Origin: Psychroflexus montanilacus | GTDB lineage: Bacteria; Bacteroidota; Bacteroidia; Flavobacteriales; Flavobacteriaceae | Assembly: GCF_020164535.1 (NCBI RefSeq) | Contig: NZ_JAIQZC010000002.1 | Coordinates: 372,001 to 436,000 of the forward strand | Length of the DNA: 64,000 nt | Reading direction: 5' to 3' | Shown: positions 37,153 through 45,923 of the stretch, piece after piece | How positions within the stretch are numbered: the stretch's first letter is position 1 | Layout of the letters: each line of letters begins with the position of its first letter | Position numbers and translations under genes: made by a program | Notes under the pieces: model-generated | Seen by the model: the letters and a program-made list of their open reading frames with translations, nothing else | The model's database searches: none | What the model was told of the DNA's origin: nothing

Positions 37153-37602
37153 TGTTTCGTGTAATAGAGTAGTCGTGTAATGGTGTATTGGTTAATTAGG
37201 TCAAAAATAGCATTTCAAATTTGTTTATGTTCAAGATAAGATCGTAAATATTTAGTGTCATGCTGCCCCGAATGGTCGGGAGTTTCAGCACCTTATGAGT
37301 TTAGATTTTTAATATGAAATTAAACCCTTAGACCAATTCTTATATTATTTTATTAAATCTTCGAAATTTTAAAACCCTGAAATAAATTCAGGGTGACAAA
37401 AATATTTAATTATTTGTTTAGTTCCTCTTTTAGACCTGAACCTAATCTATTGAGATGCCTAGGATTGGCTAGCTAAAAGGTTGAGTGTTTTGTCAGTTCG
37501 AGCCTGCCTGCGCCTGCCTGTCGTGCCTCTGGCAGGCAGGTTTACTTGGAAGGCCCGCCTGAATAATTAGACAGGACCGTCTCGTCTATCAAGCTTAATT
37601 CG

Positions 37603-37646
37603 GTCATTGAGTGTTCCGCTTTTTCAGCGGAATGTATCGAAATGAC
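37603..37646 (+). repeat. Two-stem element, GTCATT type
   Basis: Outer stem GTCATT/AATGAC (perfect), GAGTG, inner stem TTCCGCT/AGCGGAA (perfect), then TGTATCGA. It is the best-paired member of the family in the window. Confidence 0.85.
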
Positions 37647-37652
37647 GTTTCT

Positions 37653-37721
37653 GGTAGCTTCGACCTGCCTGCCGGCAGACAGGTACAATCCCAACGAAAA
37701 TGTTGGAATTACTCAGCCACC
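37653..37721 (-). repeat. Two-stem element with a nested palindrome in its right loop
   Basis: Minus strand: outer GGTGGCT/AGCTACC, GAGTA, inner TTCCAAC/GTTGGGA, then GTA interrupted by the palindromic sequence CCTGTCTGCCGGCAGGCAGG before TCGA. The insert separates the two halves of the conserved GTATCGA. Confidence 0.75.
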
Positions 37722-38010
37722 AGTTAAAAAAATAATTTAATTTGAATAAAAATATAGTGACCTTAGCATCCTGTTTATGTTCGAGCGGAGTCGAGAACTT
37801 TTGCACAATGTTCATTAAGTACATCTCGATGCTGAAACAAAATTGAAGACTATAAATCGCTGCGACTGCCCTAACCCTAAAGGGAACGCAGCTTACTTTT
37901 TAGACTTTTTTATCCTAAAGACTTTTTGCTCCCGCCTAAGGCGGGCTGGGGCAAACAAAAAGACTTTGATCATCTTCTCTTTCCCATTAAACGATTATTC
38001 GAATACACGA

Positions 38011-39399
38011 CTACTCTAAATTCCTCCTATTCCAAACACTCAAAGTCAACAACATGCTCACCGGATGCGAATAATACACGGGATCTCTGGTTTGAAAGTT
38101 ATGATAAAGCTCTTTAACCACTGAGGTATCTATAAAGCCTTTAAAGTCCTCATCAAATAAATACGACTCCAGCTGTTTCTCATTTTTCTTTCCTAAAAAC
38201 TGCAATTCCCAGTTGCGCTGGATGAATTTCCTACCTGCTTTTTCTTGAAGGACGCGTTTAAGTTTGTCGGTGATGCGATAAGGCAAGTTATAAGGGGCTT
38301 TATTCTTGTGGAAATTCATCAAATTAAACGGCTTTTGATCCTGCCAGGTGATGTTGGCGACTTCTGGGTTGTTGCGCTTGATGTATTCAATTTGTAGTTG
38401 GCGATCAGCTAGATGTTCTTCTGGGATTTCACAAATCAGCTGACACATACGGTTATCGTAATAAGGCAACGTAATGGGATGTGCCGCTTCAAATACGCTT
38501 AGGTTAATGCTGGTCCAGCGTGGCGCCCAATACATCGATTTAAAGGCTCTGACTTTAGCGGAGGTGTTTTGGATGTCGATGCGATTCAATAAGCTTTGGG
38601 TGGTGTCTTTTAAGTAGGCGTCAAAGTCACCTTCCAATTCCCAGGACTTCCACAACTGCTGAGCTAGTTCTATCCCGCCTTTTTTGATCACTTTTTTGTG
38701 GATGTAACTCACCAGATCTTTATCCTGAATGCCTTCATCGCCTCCCTTATCAAACAGTACATCGCCCCAATGCCCAAGTGAAAAGATACCTTGCATGTGT
38801 TTGAAGTCCTCCAGAACTGCCATTTGCCGGGGATGGGTAAATTCTGAATAGCACTGATTGATCTCAGCCAATTCATCGATCTTGTCCCAAAGATAACTGG
38901 ACGGAATTTCAAACGCCTGGAAGTCGAACTTACAAGCTTTAGCAATTTGCTGACTGATCTGATGCTCTTTATACCCGCCTTGAAAAGAGTACGAATAAGA
39001 CGTCACTTGCTTTCCTAAGTTATGAAGCGCCACCGCCTGACTCCGACTATCCAGACCTCCCGATAAGGGTGAAATCGCCTGCTGATTCCCAATTTGCTCG
39101 TTAATAATTTGCTCAAACAACTCCTTATACTGTTGAAGAGAAGCATCAAAACTTTGGTCTTTCGGCTCATAAGACCAGTTAAACCAGGGCTTCGAACTCA
39201 GCAAGTAGCCATCTTCATCAATGTCATTAATCGTACCTGGTCTTAATACTTTTTTATGCTTCCAATAGGTTGAATCGTCCCAAAAAAATCCCGTAGCCGC
39301 AAATAAACAAATAGCTTTGTAGTCCAGTTCTTCTGGCTCGCCTTTTATCTTGACAAAGGTTTGGTGGATGGGGATGATTTTGGTCTTAATACTTCGCAT
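38011..39399 (-). CDS. Asparagine-synthase-like amidotransferase without an N-terminal glutaminase Cys
   Basis: This 462-residue protein has the PP-loop of the Asn_synthase domain, ISPLSGGLDSRSQAVAL (about residues 112-128), which adenylates a carboxylate for amide formation. AsnB proteins have about 550-650 residues and begin with Met-Cys, the glutaminase nucleophile. Here the start is MRSIKTKIIP and there is no such Cys. It probably amidates a sugar acid or attaches an amino acid in the glycan, using ammonia or another enzyme's glutaminase; this is inference. It stands alone between repeat tracts. Confidence 0.78.
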   Translation of the reverse strand: MRSIKTKIIPIHQTFVKIKGEPEELDYKAICLFAATGFFWDDSTYWKHKKVLRPGTINDIDEDGYLLSSKPWFNWSYEPKDQSFDASLQQYKELFEQIINEQIGNQQAISPLSGGLDSRSQAVALHNLGKQVTSYSYSFQGGYKEHQISQQIAKACKFDFQAFEIPSSYLWDKIDELAEINQCYSEFTHPRQMAVLEDFKHMQGIFSLGHWGDVLFDKGGDEGIQDKDLVSYIHKKVIKKGGIELAQQLWKSWELEGDFDAYLKDTTQSLLNRIDIQNTSAKVRAFKSMYWAPRWTSINLSVFEAAHPITLPYYDNRMCQLICEIPEEHLADRQLQIEYIKRNNPEVANITWQDQKPFNLMNFHKNKAPYNLPYRITDKLKRVLQEKAGRKFIQRNWELQFLGKKNEKQLESYLFDEDFKGFIDTSVVKELYHNFQTRDPVYYSHPVSMLLTLSVWNRRNLE

Positions 39400-39491
39400 A
39401 TTTATGTATTCGTTTATTGGTATATTGGTGTAATAGTATATTCGTAGAATTGTACAGCGGGATTCGACTTCACCACTACTCCATTATACGA

Positions 39492-40064
39492 CTATTCGAC
39501 TAACCGCTTTATCACTTTCGCTGGATTCCCCGCCACCACAACATCATCAGGTACATCTTTAACGACGACACTCCCAGCGCCGATGACCACATTATTGCCG
39601 ATACTAATGTTTCCGATGATACAGACGTTGGCTCCTACGGTAACATTATCGCCAATAGTAGGTAAAAGGCTATTATCATTATTTTTGTTGCCGATGGTTA
39701 AACCATTTCTAAACTCAAAATTTTGACCGATGGATTTGGCATTGATGACCGTAGCAAAGGGATGAAAGCAGCTTAATCCCCCTTCAATTTTCGTGCTTTT
39801 AAAAATCTTGCATTGATAGTTTGGATAGTTAAAAAGTCGCTTGAGTCTAGTGTTCAAAAGTCCGGTGCGCCATTGAAAAATAAATACAAACTCAGGATAG
39901 TATTTCATCAAGTGCTTAAAACGATGGAAATCTGAGGTTTTAATTGAGTTACAGCCTCGCAACTGGTAATAGTAACGAATATCTTCTAAGGCTTCATTTG
40001 AGTTTATCATTTTAAAAAGCTTCGGAATTATGAAATATTGAAAAACATGATTAATTTTTTTCAT
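39492..40064 (-). CDS. Hexapeptide-repeat acetyltransferase (left-handed beta-helix, CysE-like)
   Basis: This 190-residue protein has a C-terminal left-handed beta-helix: GLTIGNKNNDNSLLPTIGDN, VTVGANVCIIGNISIGNNVV, IGAGSVVVKDVPDDVVVAGN, PAKVIKRL. The end matches serine O-acetyltransferases and capsule O-acetyltransferases. In this context it is likely to acetylate a sugar. It overlaps the upstream GT2 gene by 4 bp. Confidence 0.82.
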   Translation of the reverse strand: MKKINHVFQYFIIPKLFKMINSNEALEDIRYYYQLRGCNSIKTSDFHRFKHLMKYYPEFVFIFQWRTGLLNTRLKRLFNYPNYQCKIFKSTKIEGGLSCFHPFATVINAKSIGQNFEFRNGLTIGNKNNDNSLLPTIGDNVTVGANVCIIGNISIGNNVVIGAGSVVVKDVPDDVVVAGNPAKVIKRLVE

Positions 40065-41095
40065 AACATCGATATTAGTTTTAATTGAAGTTTTGTAACT
40101 AAAAACTTATTTACATTTTGAAAGTTATTTAAAAAATTAAAAACACTTAAAAAACATCGATGCCTCAAAGATATATTGGTATCCTTATACAGCAATTTAA
40201 ATTCTTGATATGCCTTAAAAAATGAGTTTTTTTCTAAATTTCTGATCTTTATAAAAGATCTCAGAGTTGCTTTGAGAAAATTAAGTTTGACCTTGCCTTC
40301 TGTGTTTTTAAATCCATAAAGTCGAACTTCTAAATGACTTTTTTTTCTTTCTAATTCTGATTTAAGACTCCAAATCCCTTTCCTGTGCTTTCTATAATTA
40401 GCAGTTACAATATTTAAGTATTTTGCTTTGCCATATTTCATTTGCTCAATTAAATAAGCAGCATCTATAGCAGTAATACTTGTGTAGTCAGATAAAACGT
40501 AGTCATGATTTCTGTAAACTCTTGTAAGAGTGGGCGCTACAAACATTAAATCAAAAATTGATAAGACAGTATCTTTAGCATGAGGTAAAAACTTAGGATT
40601 TCTTAGCTCATTTTTTTGATTTACAGTTCCGCAATTTGTGTAACAGATTACAAAATCCTCATTACTCTCCAAAAAATCCACTTGCTTTTGTAGTTTAAGC
40701 TTATCAGTCCAGTAATCGTCGCCGTCACAAAGAGCGATGTATTTACCTTTTGCTGAATATAAGTTATATAGAAAATTAAATCGACCTGTAGGCTTTCCTC
40801 CTATGCTAATGTTGTTTTCACGATGGTGAAGAAATAGCCTGATTTTATCTGGATATTTCTCAGCATATTCTACACAAATCTCACGTGTCCCATCTGTAGA
40901 AGCATCGTCCCCTACAAGAAGTTCAAAATCGAAATCTACTTTTTGATTCAAAATACCATCCAAGCATTGCTTAATGTAGTTGACGTGGTTATAAGTTACC
41001 ACACAAACGCTCACCACGGGCTTGCTTTTAACCTCTGTTGGGAAGTGTTCCACAGCCTTATGCTCGTATTTATCTTTAAATTCCTTAAATAACAT
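40061..41095 (-). CDS. Glycosyltransferase family 2
   Basis: This 344-residue GT-A protein has VVSVCVVTYNHVNYIKQCLD at residues 27-46, ELLVGDDASTDGTREICVEY, and the metal-binding KYIALCDGDDYWTDKLKLQK. It is close to the GT2 proteins that extend capsular chains. It overlaps the acetyltransferase gene by 4 bp and the sulfotransferase gene by 11 bp. The 3' half of the gene is A/T-rich. Confidence 0.88.
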   Translation of the reverse strand: MLFKEFKDKYEHKAVEHFPTEVKSKPVVSVCVVTYNHVNYIKQCLDGILNQKVDFDFELLVGDDASTDGTREICVEYAEKYPDKIRLFLHHRENNISIGGKPTGRFNFLYNLYSAKGKYIALCDGDDYWTDKLKLQKQVDFLESNEDFVICYTNCGTVNQKNELRNPKFLPHAKDTVLSIFDLMFVAPTLTRVYRNHDYVLSDYTSITAIDAAYLIEQMKYGKAKYLNIVTANYRKHRKGIWSLKSELERKKSHLEVRLYGFKNTEGKVKLNFLKATLRSFIKIRNLEKNSFFKAYQEFKLLYKDTNISLRHRCFLSVFNFLNNFQNVNKFLVTKLQLKLISML

Positions 41096-41909
41096 TATTA
41101 AAACTATTTTTTAATGGACTGTCTTTCAAATCTTTTTCTATATAATCCTGTATTTCCTGTGAAATTTCTTTTTGGTAAAGTTCTTTTGAATTACGACTCG
41201 ACTTAAACACGGAGTTCGGATGCTTTTTCACCTTATTCCTGCTTTCTGTAATGAAGTCCAAAACCTGGTCTTCAATTTCCAATCCTATGAAATCATAAAT
41301 TTTTTTTACTTCAAAAGTTGTGTTGAGATTTAGCTCATCATACTGAACCAAAACAACGTTAGTAGGGTATTGCTCACTTAATCTTAAAAATAATTCTGAG
41401 GCTTCTTTCCACTTGAGGTATCCAAAATATTCTTCTTTTCGGCCTAAGTTTTTTAAGTCGGCTTCCAGCCATTGGTTGTTAAAATCCCATTCCAGCTTAA
41501 ACTCTCTCGGCGCTTTTCGCCAAGAATTCAAAACCTCCAATGGGTGTCGGAGTATAAATATGAATTTTATTTCAGGAACTTTTTTAATCAGATGCTCAAT
41601 CAGAAAGTGATATCGCACTTGCTTAAACACAAGGTGAGTTGGTTGTTGGTCCTTTTTAAAACTAGGGTATTCTCCTAAAAGATCTTTATCCCTTAAGTTG
41701 ATAAAGTCATCGTCGCTACTAGAAATTTCCTCAAAAAACTTTAATATCCGTTCTCTGGAAGACGTTTCGTTTAAATAATCCTTAAAAGCATAAGAGAACA
41801 AGGGTTGGAATTTAAAATTTACTTTGGATGAGGCATTGATAAGTTGACCCAGCCAGGAAGTTCCAGATCTAGGTACTCCATGTATACCAATTATTGTTGA
41901 CTCTCTCAT
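41085..41909 (-). CDS. Sulfotransferase, copy 3
   Basis: This 274-residue protein has the 5'-phosphosulfate loop IGIHGVPRSGTSWLGQLINA (about residues 7-26) and the 3'-phosphate segment KFIFILRHPLEVLNSWRKAP near residues 120-140. It would sulfate a sugar from PAPS. It lies inside the module 44823-39492, 1 bp after the WbqC gene. Confidence 0.82.
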   Translation of the reverse strand: MRESTIIGIHGVPRSGTSWLGQLINASSKVNFKFQPLFSYAFKDYLNETSSRERILKFFEEISSSDDDFINLRDKDLLGEYPSFKKDQQPTHLVFKQVRYHFLIEHLIKKVPEIKFIFILRHPLEVLNSWRKAPREFKLEWDFNNQWLEADLKNLGRKEEYFGYLKWKEASELFLRLSEQYPTNVVLVQYDELNLNTTFEVKKIYDFIGLEIEDQVLDFITESRNKVKKHPNSVFKSSRNSKELYQKEISQEIQDYIEKDLKDSPLKNSFNNVI

Positions 41910-41910
41910 T

Positions 41911-42612
41911 TTATCTTAGAGCTTTTGAAGTATTCTCAAACCCATTAAACATCAAAACATCTATAATCGATAGATAGTTTACAAATCCATCGGAAAACTG
42001 CTTATAAGTGAATGAAGGTATTTCCAAAGTTTCTTTTTCACATCCACCATTCGGGATCCAGTCTTTATAGAGTTTTTTACTTCCAGGAGGCATCACAATT
42101 GATCCTGCCTTCTGATTTTCTATTAGGGTGTCCAGTTTGTCTTCCTTACCTAAGGCTTCAAAATTTTCAAAATTTAGTTCACTAGATCGGATGAAGGTCG
42201 TTTCTAGATTAAGAGCTTTAGATAATTCTTCTAAGGTAAAACAATTTAAGTTGGAGATATACTCAAACTCTGGTTTTAAGAGATCTTCGATAAAACTATA
42301 TGTCTCTTCAAAAAAAGGTGCTTTTTTATAACTAAAATAAAGTTGATTGAGCAACTTAGCTTTAGCCTTGGTGAAGTTTTTAAGCTTAACTTGGTTAATC
42401 GGCTTAAATTGATCCGACTTTTCAATCTGAAAATTAAAATAATTAGGTTCGCCGTTGATCAATATTTTATTTCTGTGCACAAAACCACGATTGATATATT
42501 GTACATTATCGTAGAAGATAAAACGATCTACACATGATATGAGCTTAAAATAGCCTAAATAAGGAAATATATAGGGCTGCATGACCGCCATAGAGGTATT
42601 CTTATTAGCCAT
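41911..42612 (-). CDS. WbqC family protein
   Basis: This 233-residue protein matches the WbqC family from its start MAVMQPYIFPYLGYFKLISC (residues 8-27), FIFYDNVQYINRGFVHRNKI, and the C-terminal GGCEKETLEIPSFTYKQFSD. WbqC genes occur beside aminotransferases in O-antigen loci. The reaction is not settled, though a role with the amino-sugar is suggested. It overlaps the DegT gene by 8 bp, which supports a joint pathway. Confidence 0.85.
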   Translation of the reverse strand: MANKNTSMAVMQPYIFPYLGYFKLISCVDRFIFYDNVQYINRGFVHRNKILINGEPNYFNFQIEKSDQFKPINQVKLKNFTKAKAKLLNQLYFSYKKAPFFEETYSFIEDLLKPEFEYISNLNCFTLEELSKALNLETTFIRSSELNFENFEALGKEDKLDTLIENQKAGSIVMPPGSKKLYKDWIPNGGCEKETLEIPSFTYKQFSDGFVNYLSIIDVLMFNGFENTSKALR

Positions 42613-43675
42613 GGTTTATAAGGATTACGATGGTTTTCAAATCGTTTTCTTTTAATGTGGTGTATAAAGGGAGACAAAGGACTCGACTTGCTATATCTTT
42701 GGCAATGGGACAATGACTGGAATTTATGTAAGGCAGCTCTTCCAAGCTCGGATAAAAATAACGCCTTGGATTGATGTTTTCTTCCTCTAATCTTGTTTTT
42801 ACGTTTAAAAGTTCTTTTTCTGTTTTAAAAATCACAGGATAATAAGAGTAATTCCAGTCAGTGTGTTCTCTTAATTTTAATTTACTCAATTGACTAAAAT
42901 CAAGATGCGCTTCGTAATACTCACAGACACGTTTGCGCTCAGTCATGATCTGTTCCATATAAGGCAACACACTTAAGCCCATTGCCGCCTGTAGCTCACT
43001 CATCTTGGCATTCAATCCAAGACCGTGGTATTTCTCAGGACCGTCGTGTCCAAAATTATGCCGGTACCACATCTCCTGTTTGGTGGGCTCATCCTGGCAA
43101 AATAGGGCTCCACCTTCACCGGTATGAAATAACTTAGTCGCATGAAAACTACAGGTGCTGACATCTCCATAATTAAAAATAGACTGTCCTTTGTAGCTGA
43201 CACCAAAACAATGGGCGGCATCATAAATCACTTTTAAGTGATACTTTTTAGCAATGGCTTCAATATCTTCTACTGCGCAAGGATTACCGTAAACATGTGT
43301 GGCTAAAATGGCTGTGGTTTTATCGGTAATCGCCGCCTCAATTTTTGTTTCATCGATGGTTAAGTAGTCTGGATGAATGTCTACAAAGACAGGCGTACAC
43401 TTTTCCCATACTATAGTGGCCGTAGTCGCCACATAAGAAAAGGGCGTGGTAATCACTTCGCCTCCGTTTGCAAAAGCATTTAAGGCGATTTGAATCGGCA
43501 AGGTGCCATTCGTCATGGGTATGATGTGGTTGACACCTAGATATTCCTGGAGTTTTTCAGACAACTCTTTATACAACTCCCCATTATTAGTCAGCCACTG
43601 ATTGTCCCAAATGCGCTGGACTTGCTTTTGATAGTCTTCAATTGGTGGAAAAAAGGTTTTAGTGACGTTAATCAT
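42605..43675 (-). CDS. DegT/DnrJ/EryC1/StrS family sugar aminotransferase
   Basis: This 356-residue PLP enzyme would add an amino group to a keto-sugar nucleotide. It has TNGTLPIQIALNAF, TTPFSYVATTATIVWEKCTP, VIYDAAHCFG with the PLP-binding Asp, and the PLP lysine in STCSFHATKLFHTGEGGALF. The glycine-rich end GLNAKMSELQAAMGL is typical. Neighbours WbqC (8-bp overlap) and GT4 (4-bp overlap) suggest an amino-sugar made and used in this module. Confidence 0.9.
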   Translation of the reverse strand: MINVTKTFFPPIEDYQKQVQRIWDNQWLTNNGELYKELSEKLQEYLGVNHIIPMTNGTLPIQIALNAFANGGEVITTPFSYVATTATIVWEKCTPVFVDIHPDYLTIDETKIEAAITDKTTAILATHVYGNPCAVEDIEAIAKKYHLKVIYDAAHCFGVSYKGQSIFNYGDVSTCSFHATKLFHTGEGGALFCQDEPTKQEMWYRHNFGHDGPEKYHGLGLNAKMSELQAAMGLSVLPYMEQIMTERKRVCEYYEAHLDFSQLSKLKLREHTDWNYSYYPVIFKTEKELLNVKTRLEEENINPRRYFYPSLEELPYINSSHCPIAKDIASRVLCLPLYTTLKENDLKTIVILINHG

Positions 43676-44823
43676 AACCTTTTGTATAACCTCATCATAT
43701 CTTTTATCATCTTATCTTCGTTGTGTTGTTTTTCTACTTTTAGTCGTGCAGCCAATTTAAGGCTTTTTATGTCGCTTCCCTGTAATTCAGTAAAATTAAG
43801 TATTTGCTGAGCTATCGCTTCTTCATCTCGAGCTGGAACTATCCATCCTATTTTACCGTGATTAATCAACTCTTGCATCCCACCACAATCAGTCGATATT
43901 ACCGGAGTTCCTAAAGCCATAGCCTCGACGGCAACGTTGGCGATGCCTTCTTCCAGACTTGGTAGTAAAAATAAGTCTGAAGCTTTCATCATTTCAAACA
44001 CTTTGGTTTGGGGCAATTTAGATGTTAATTCGACCTTATCCTGCAGACCTAAGTCATCGATTAAAAATAATAATTCTTCATTTCCCTCACCACCCACGAT
44101 GGTATATTTAAATTTAATACCTTGTTGATGCAAAAGTGAACAGGCTTTGATAGCATAGTCGTAACCTTTTTTCCAATGCGGTCGACCTACTGAAATTAAT
44201 TGCAAGGTTTCATTCTTTACTACTTCGGGTTGGAACTCAAATTTATTTAAATCCAAGCCCGTGTACACCACCTGATCAATTTTATTCGGATCAGAGTAGA
44301 TTTCATCTCCAATTTTAGAAATGGCCTTAGATACCGAATGAAAACCTTCAAATTTGGGAAGCCATTTTTGTAAATATTCGAAATTCTTTGGATTCACAAA
44401 CGGGCGAACATTAGTTTGATAGCCCCGCTGAGAAAGTATAAATTTGAATTTCTTTTCTGCTACTTGCTCCTCAAACAACTTAATGTTAGACACCCATTGC
44501 AGATGTACTATATCTGGCTTAATATGTTCTAAAGCCACACTTAAGTTTTGTCGTTTAAGTTCAGACTTTTTACCACTCAACAAAAGCATAATAGTTTTAA
44601 TTAAAGAACCAGATTTCAGTCCCCATTTTAAACTTGTCAACGCGAATCTTATTTGACTTTGACCACTGCCTAAATCTATATAATTAATCTCTTTTATCCT
44701 ATGATTCAATTCTTCGTTAAATCCCAACACATAAACCTCGATTTTATGCTTAACCAAGCCTTGAATCAGGCGATTGATAAAAGCGGTGGTTTTGAATGTG
44801 CCGTCGAAAATTACTAGTTTCAT
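43672..44823 (-). CDS. Glycosyltransferase, GT4-like
   Basis: A GT-B protein of 383 residues from the chosen start MKLVIFDGTFKTTAFINRLI (ATG at 44821-44823). A longer reading to 44880 would begin in the repeat spacer and adds a sequence unlike the family. The second domain opens LQLISVGRPHWKKGYDYAIK, and the donor motif is EGIANVAVEAMALGTPVIST. It is the first gene of the module ending at 39492. Confidence 0.86.
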   Translation of the reverse strand: MKLVIFDGTFKTTAFINRLIQGLVKHKIEVYVLGFNEELNHRIKEINYIDLGSGQSQIRFALTSLKWGLKSGSLIKTIMLLLSGKKSELKRQNLSVALEHIKPDIVHLQWVSNIKLFEEQVAEKKFKFILSQRGYQTNVRPFVNPKNFEYLQKWLPKFEGFHSVSKAISKIGDEIYSDPNKIDQVVYTGLDLNKFEFQPEVVKNETLQLISVGRPHWKKGYDYAIKACSLLHQQGIKFKYTIVGGEGNEELLFLIDDLGLQDKVELTSKLPQTKVFEMMKASDLFLLPSLEEGIANVAVEAMALGTPVISTDCGGMQELINHGKIGWIVPARDEEAIAQQILNFTELQGSDIKSLKLAARLKVEKQHNEDKMIKDMMRLYKRL

Positions 44824-44903
44824 TTTTTCGTGTATTCGAGTAATGGTGTATTCGTTTAGTTGTATGGAGTTATAGACCACTTTACAATTATACGACTATA
44901 CGA
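44824..44903 (+). repeat. Tandem-repeat spacer between polysaccharide modules
   Basis: The spacer holds CGTGTATTCG, TAATGGTGTATTCG and tandem ATACGACT words, like the spacer at 34733. It separates the epimerase gene from the GT4 gene. Confidence 0.65.
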
Positions 44904-45923
44904 CTACACTCTATAGTAATCTTTATACCACTCTACAAATCTATCGATTCCAGTCTGAATATCGGTGGATGGCGAATAGCCAAAATCCCGTTGTAAAGCA
45001 GACACATCTGCCCAGGTTTGATGGACATCCCCTGGCTGCATGGGGAGCATTTCTTTTTTAGCAGTTTTTCCAAAGCTCTTTTCCAAAGCTTCTATAAAAT
45101 CAAGCAGCTTTACTGGTTTTGATTTACCAATATTATAAATCCCATAGTTTTTGTGATCTGGTAAATCGGTTTCAATAGTAGCAATAACTCCTTTTATAAT
45201 ATCATCGATGTAAGTAAAGTCTCTGGATAAGTTGCCTTGATTAAACACTTTGATGGGTTTATCATTAGAAATAGCCTCTGCAAATAAATACATCGCCATA
45301 TCGGGTCTGCCCCAAGGCCCATAAACCGTGAAAAACCGCAAACCTACAGTTTGGATCCCGAATAAATGCGCATAGGTATGTGCCAGCAATTCATTGGATT
45401 TTTTGGTAGCTGCGTAAACGCTTACAGGATGATCTACATTTTGATCTATTGTAAAAGGTACCTTACCTGTATTCCCATACACGCTGGAACTGCTGGCATA
45501 CACCAGCTTTGAGACTTTATACTCTCTCATGCATTGCAGCAGATTAAGAAAACCAGTTATGTTGGTATCCACATACACTTCTGGGTTTTCTATACTGTAG
45601 CGCACACCGGCCTGAGCCGCCAGATTACAAACCACTCCAACCTCATGCTTCCTAAATAGCCCAGGTAAATTAGCTCGATCTTCTAACTTGAGTTGGTAAA
45701 AGCTCAATTGTTCATACTTACTGGATCCGACCTCCCGATTATAAAATTCAGAGTCTTGTTTAGCTATTCCAAGTAAGCCTAGACGTGCATATTTTAAATC
45801 AACATCGTAATATGTATTTAGGTTATCAATGCCTATAACCTGATAACCTCTTTTTAAAAGCTCTTGAGCCAAATGAAAACCTATAAAACCTGCTATTCCA
45901 GTTATAAATATTGTTTTATCCAT
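44904..45923 (-). CDS. UDP-glucuronate 4-epimerase-like NAD-dependent epimerase
   Basis: This 339-residue extended SDR enzyme starts MDKTIFITGIAGFIGFHLAQ (GxxGxxG). NLNTYYDVDLKYARLG is typical of the UDP-glucuronate epimerases, and the catalytic segments are YASSSSVYGN and SVYAATKKSNELLAHTYAHL (YxxxK). RFFTVYGPWGRPDMAMYLFA is also typical. It would convert UDP-glucuronate to UDP-galacturonate, so an acidic sugar is likely in the glycan. It overlaps the upstream GT4 gene by 8 bp. Confidence 0.88.
   Translation of the reverse strand: MDKTIFITGIAGFIGFHLAQELLKRGYQVIGIDNLNTYYDVDLKYARLGLLGIAKQDSEFYNREVGSSKYEQLSFYQLKLEDRANLPGLFRKHEVGVVCNLAAQAGVRYSIENPEVYVDTNITGFLNLLQCMREYKVSKLVYASSSSVYGNTGKVPFTIDQNVDHPVSVYAATKKSNELLAHTYAHLFGIQTVGLRFFTVYGPWGRPDMAMYLFAEAISNDKPIKVFNQGNLSRDFTYIDDIIKGVIATIETDLPDHKNYGIYNIGKSKPVKLLDFIEALEKSFGKTAKKEMLPMQPGDVHQTWADVSALQRDFGYSPSTDIQTGIDRFVEWYKDYYRV

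Larger units (their letters stand above)
37153..38010. other. Gene-free repeat region within the polysaccharide locus
   Basis: No gene is recognisable. It holds a module-boundary spacer, two two-stem elements (37603 and 37653), further G+C-rich palindromes such as CCTGCCTG...CAGGCAGG near 37505-37550 and CCCGCC/GGCGGG near 37932, and a minimal palindrome GTTCGAG...CTCGAGAAC-like near 37779. Confidence 0.7.

Noticed and set aside
37624-38117. Short open frames in the 37.2-38.0 kb repeat region
   Set aside because: They are made of palindromic repeat sequence and lack any recognisable domain.
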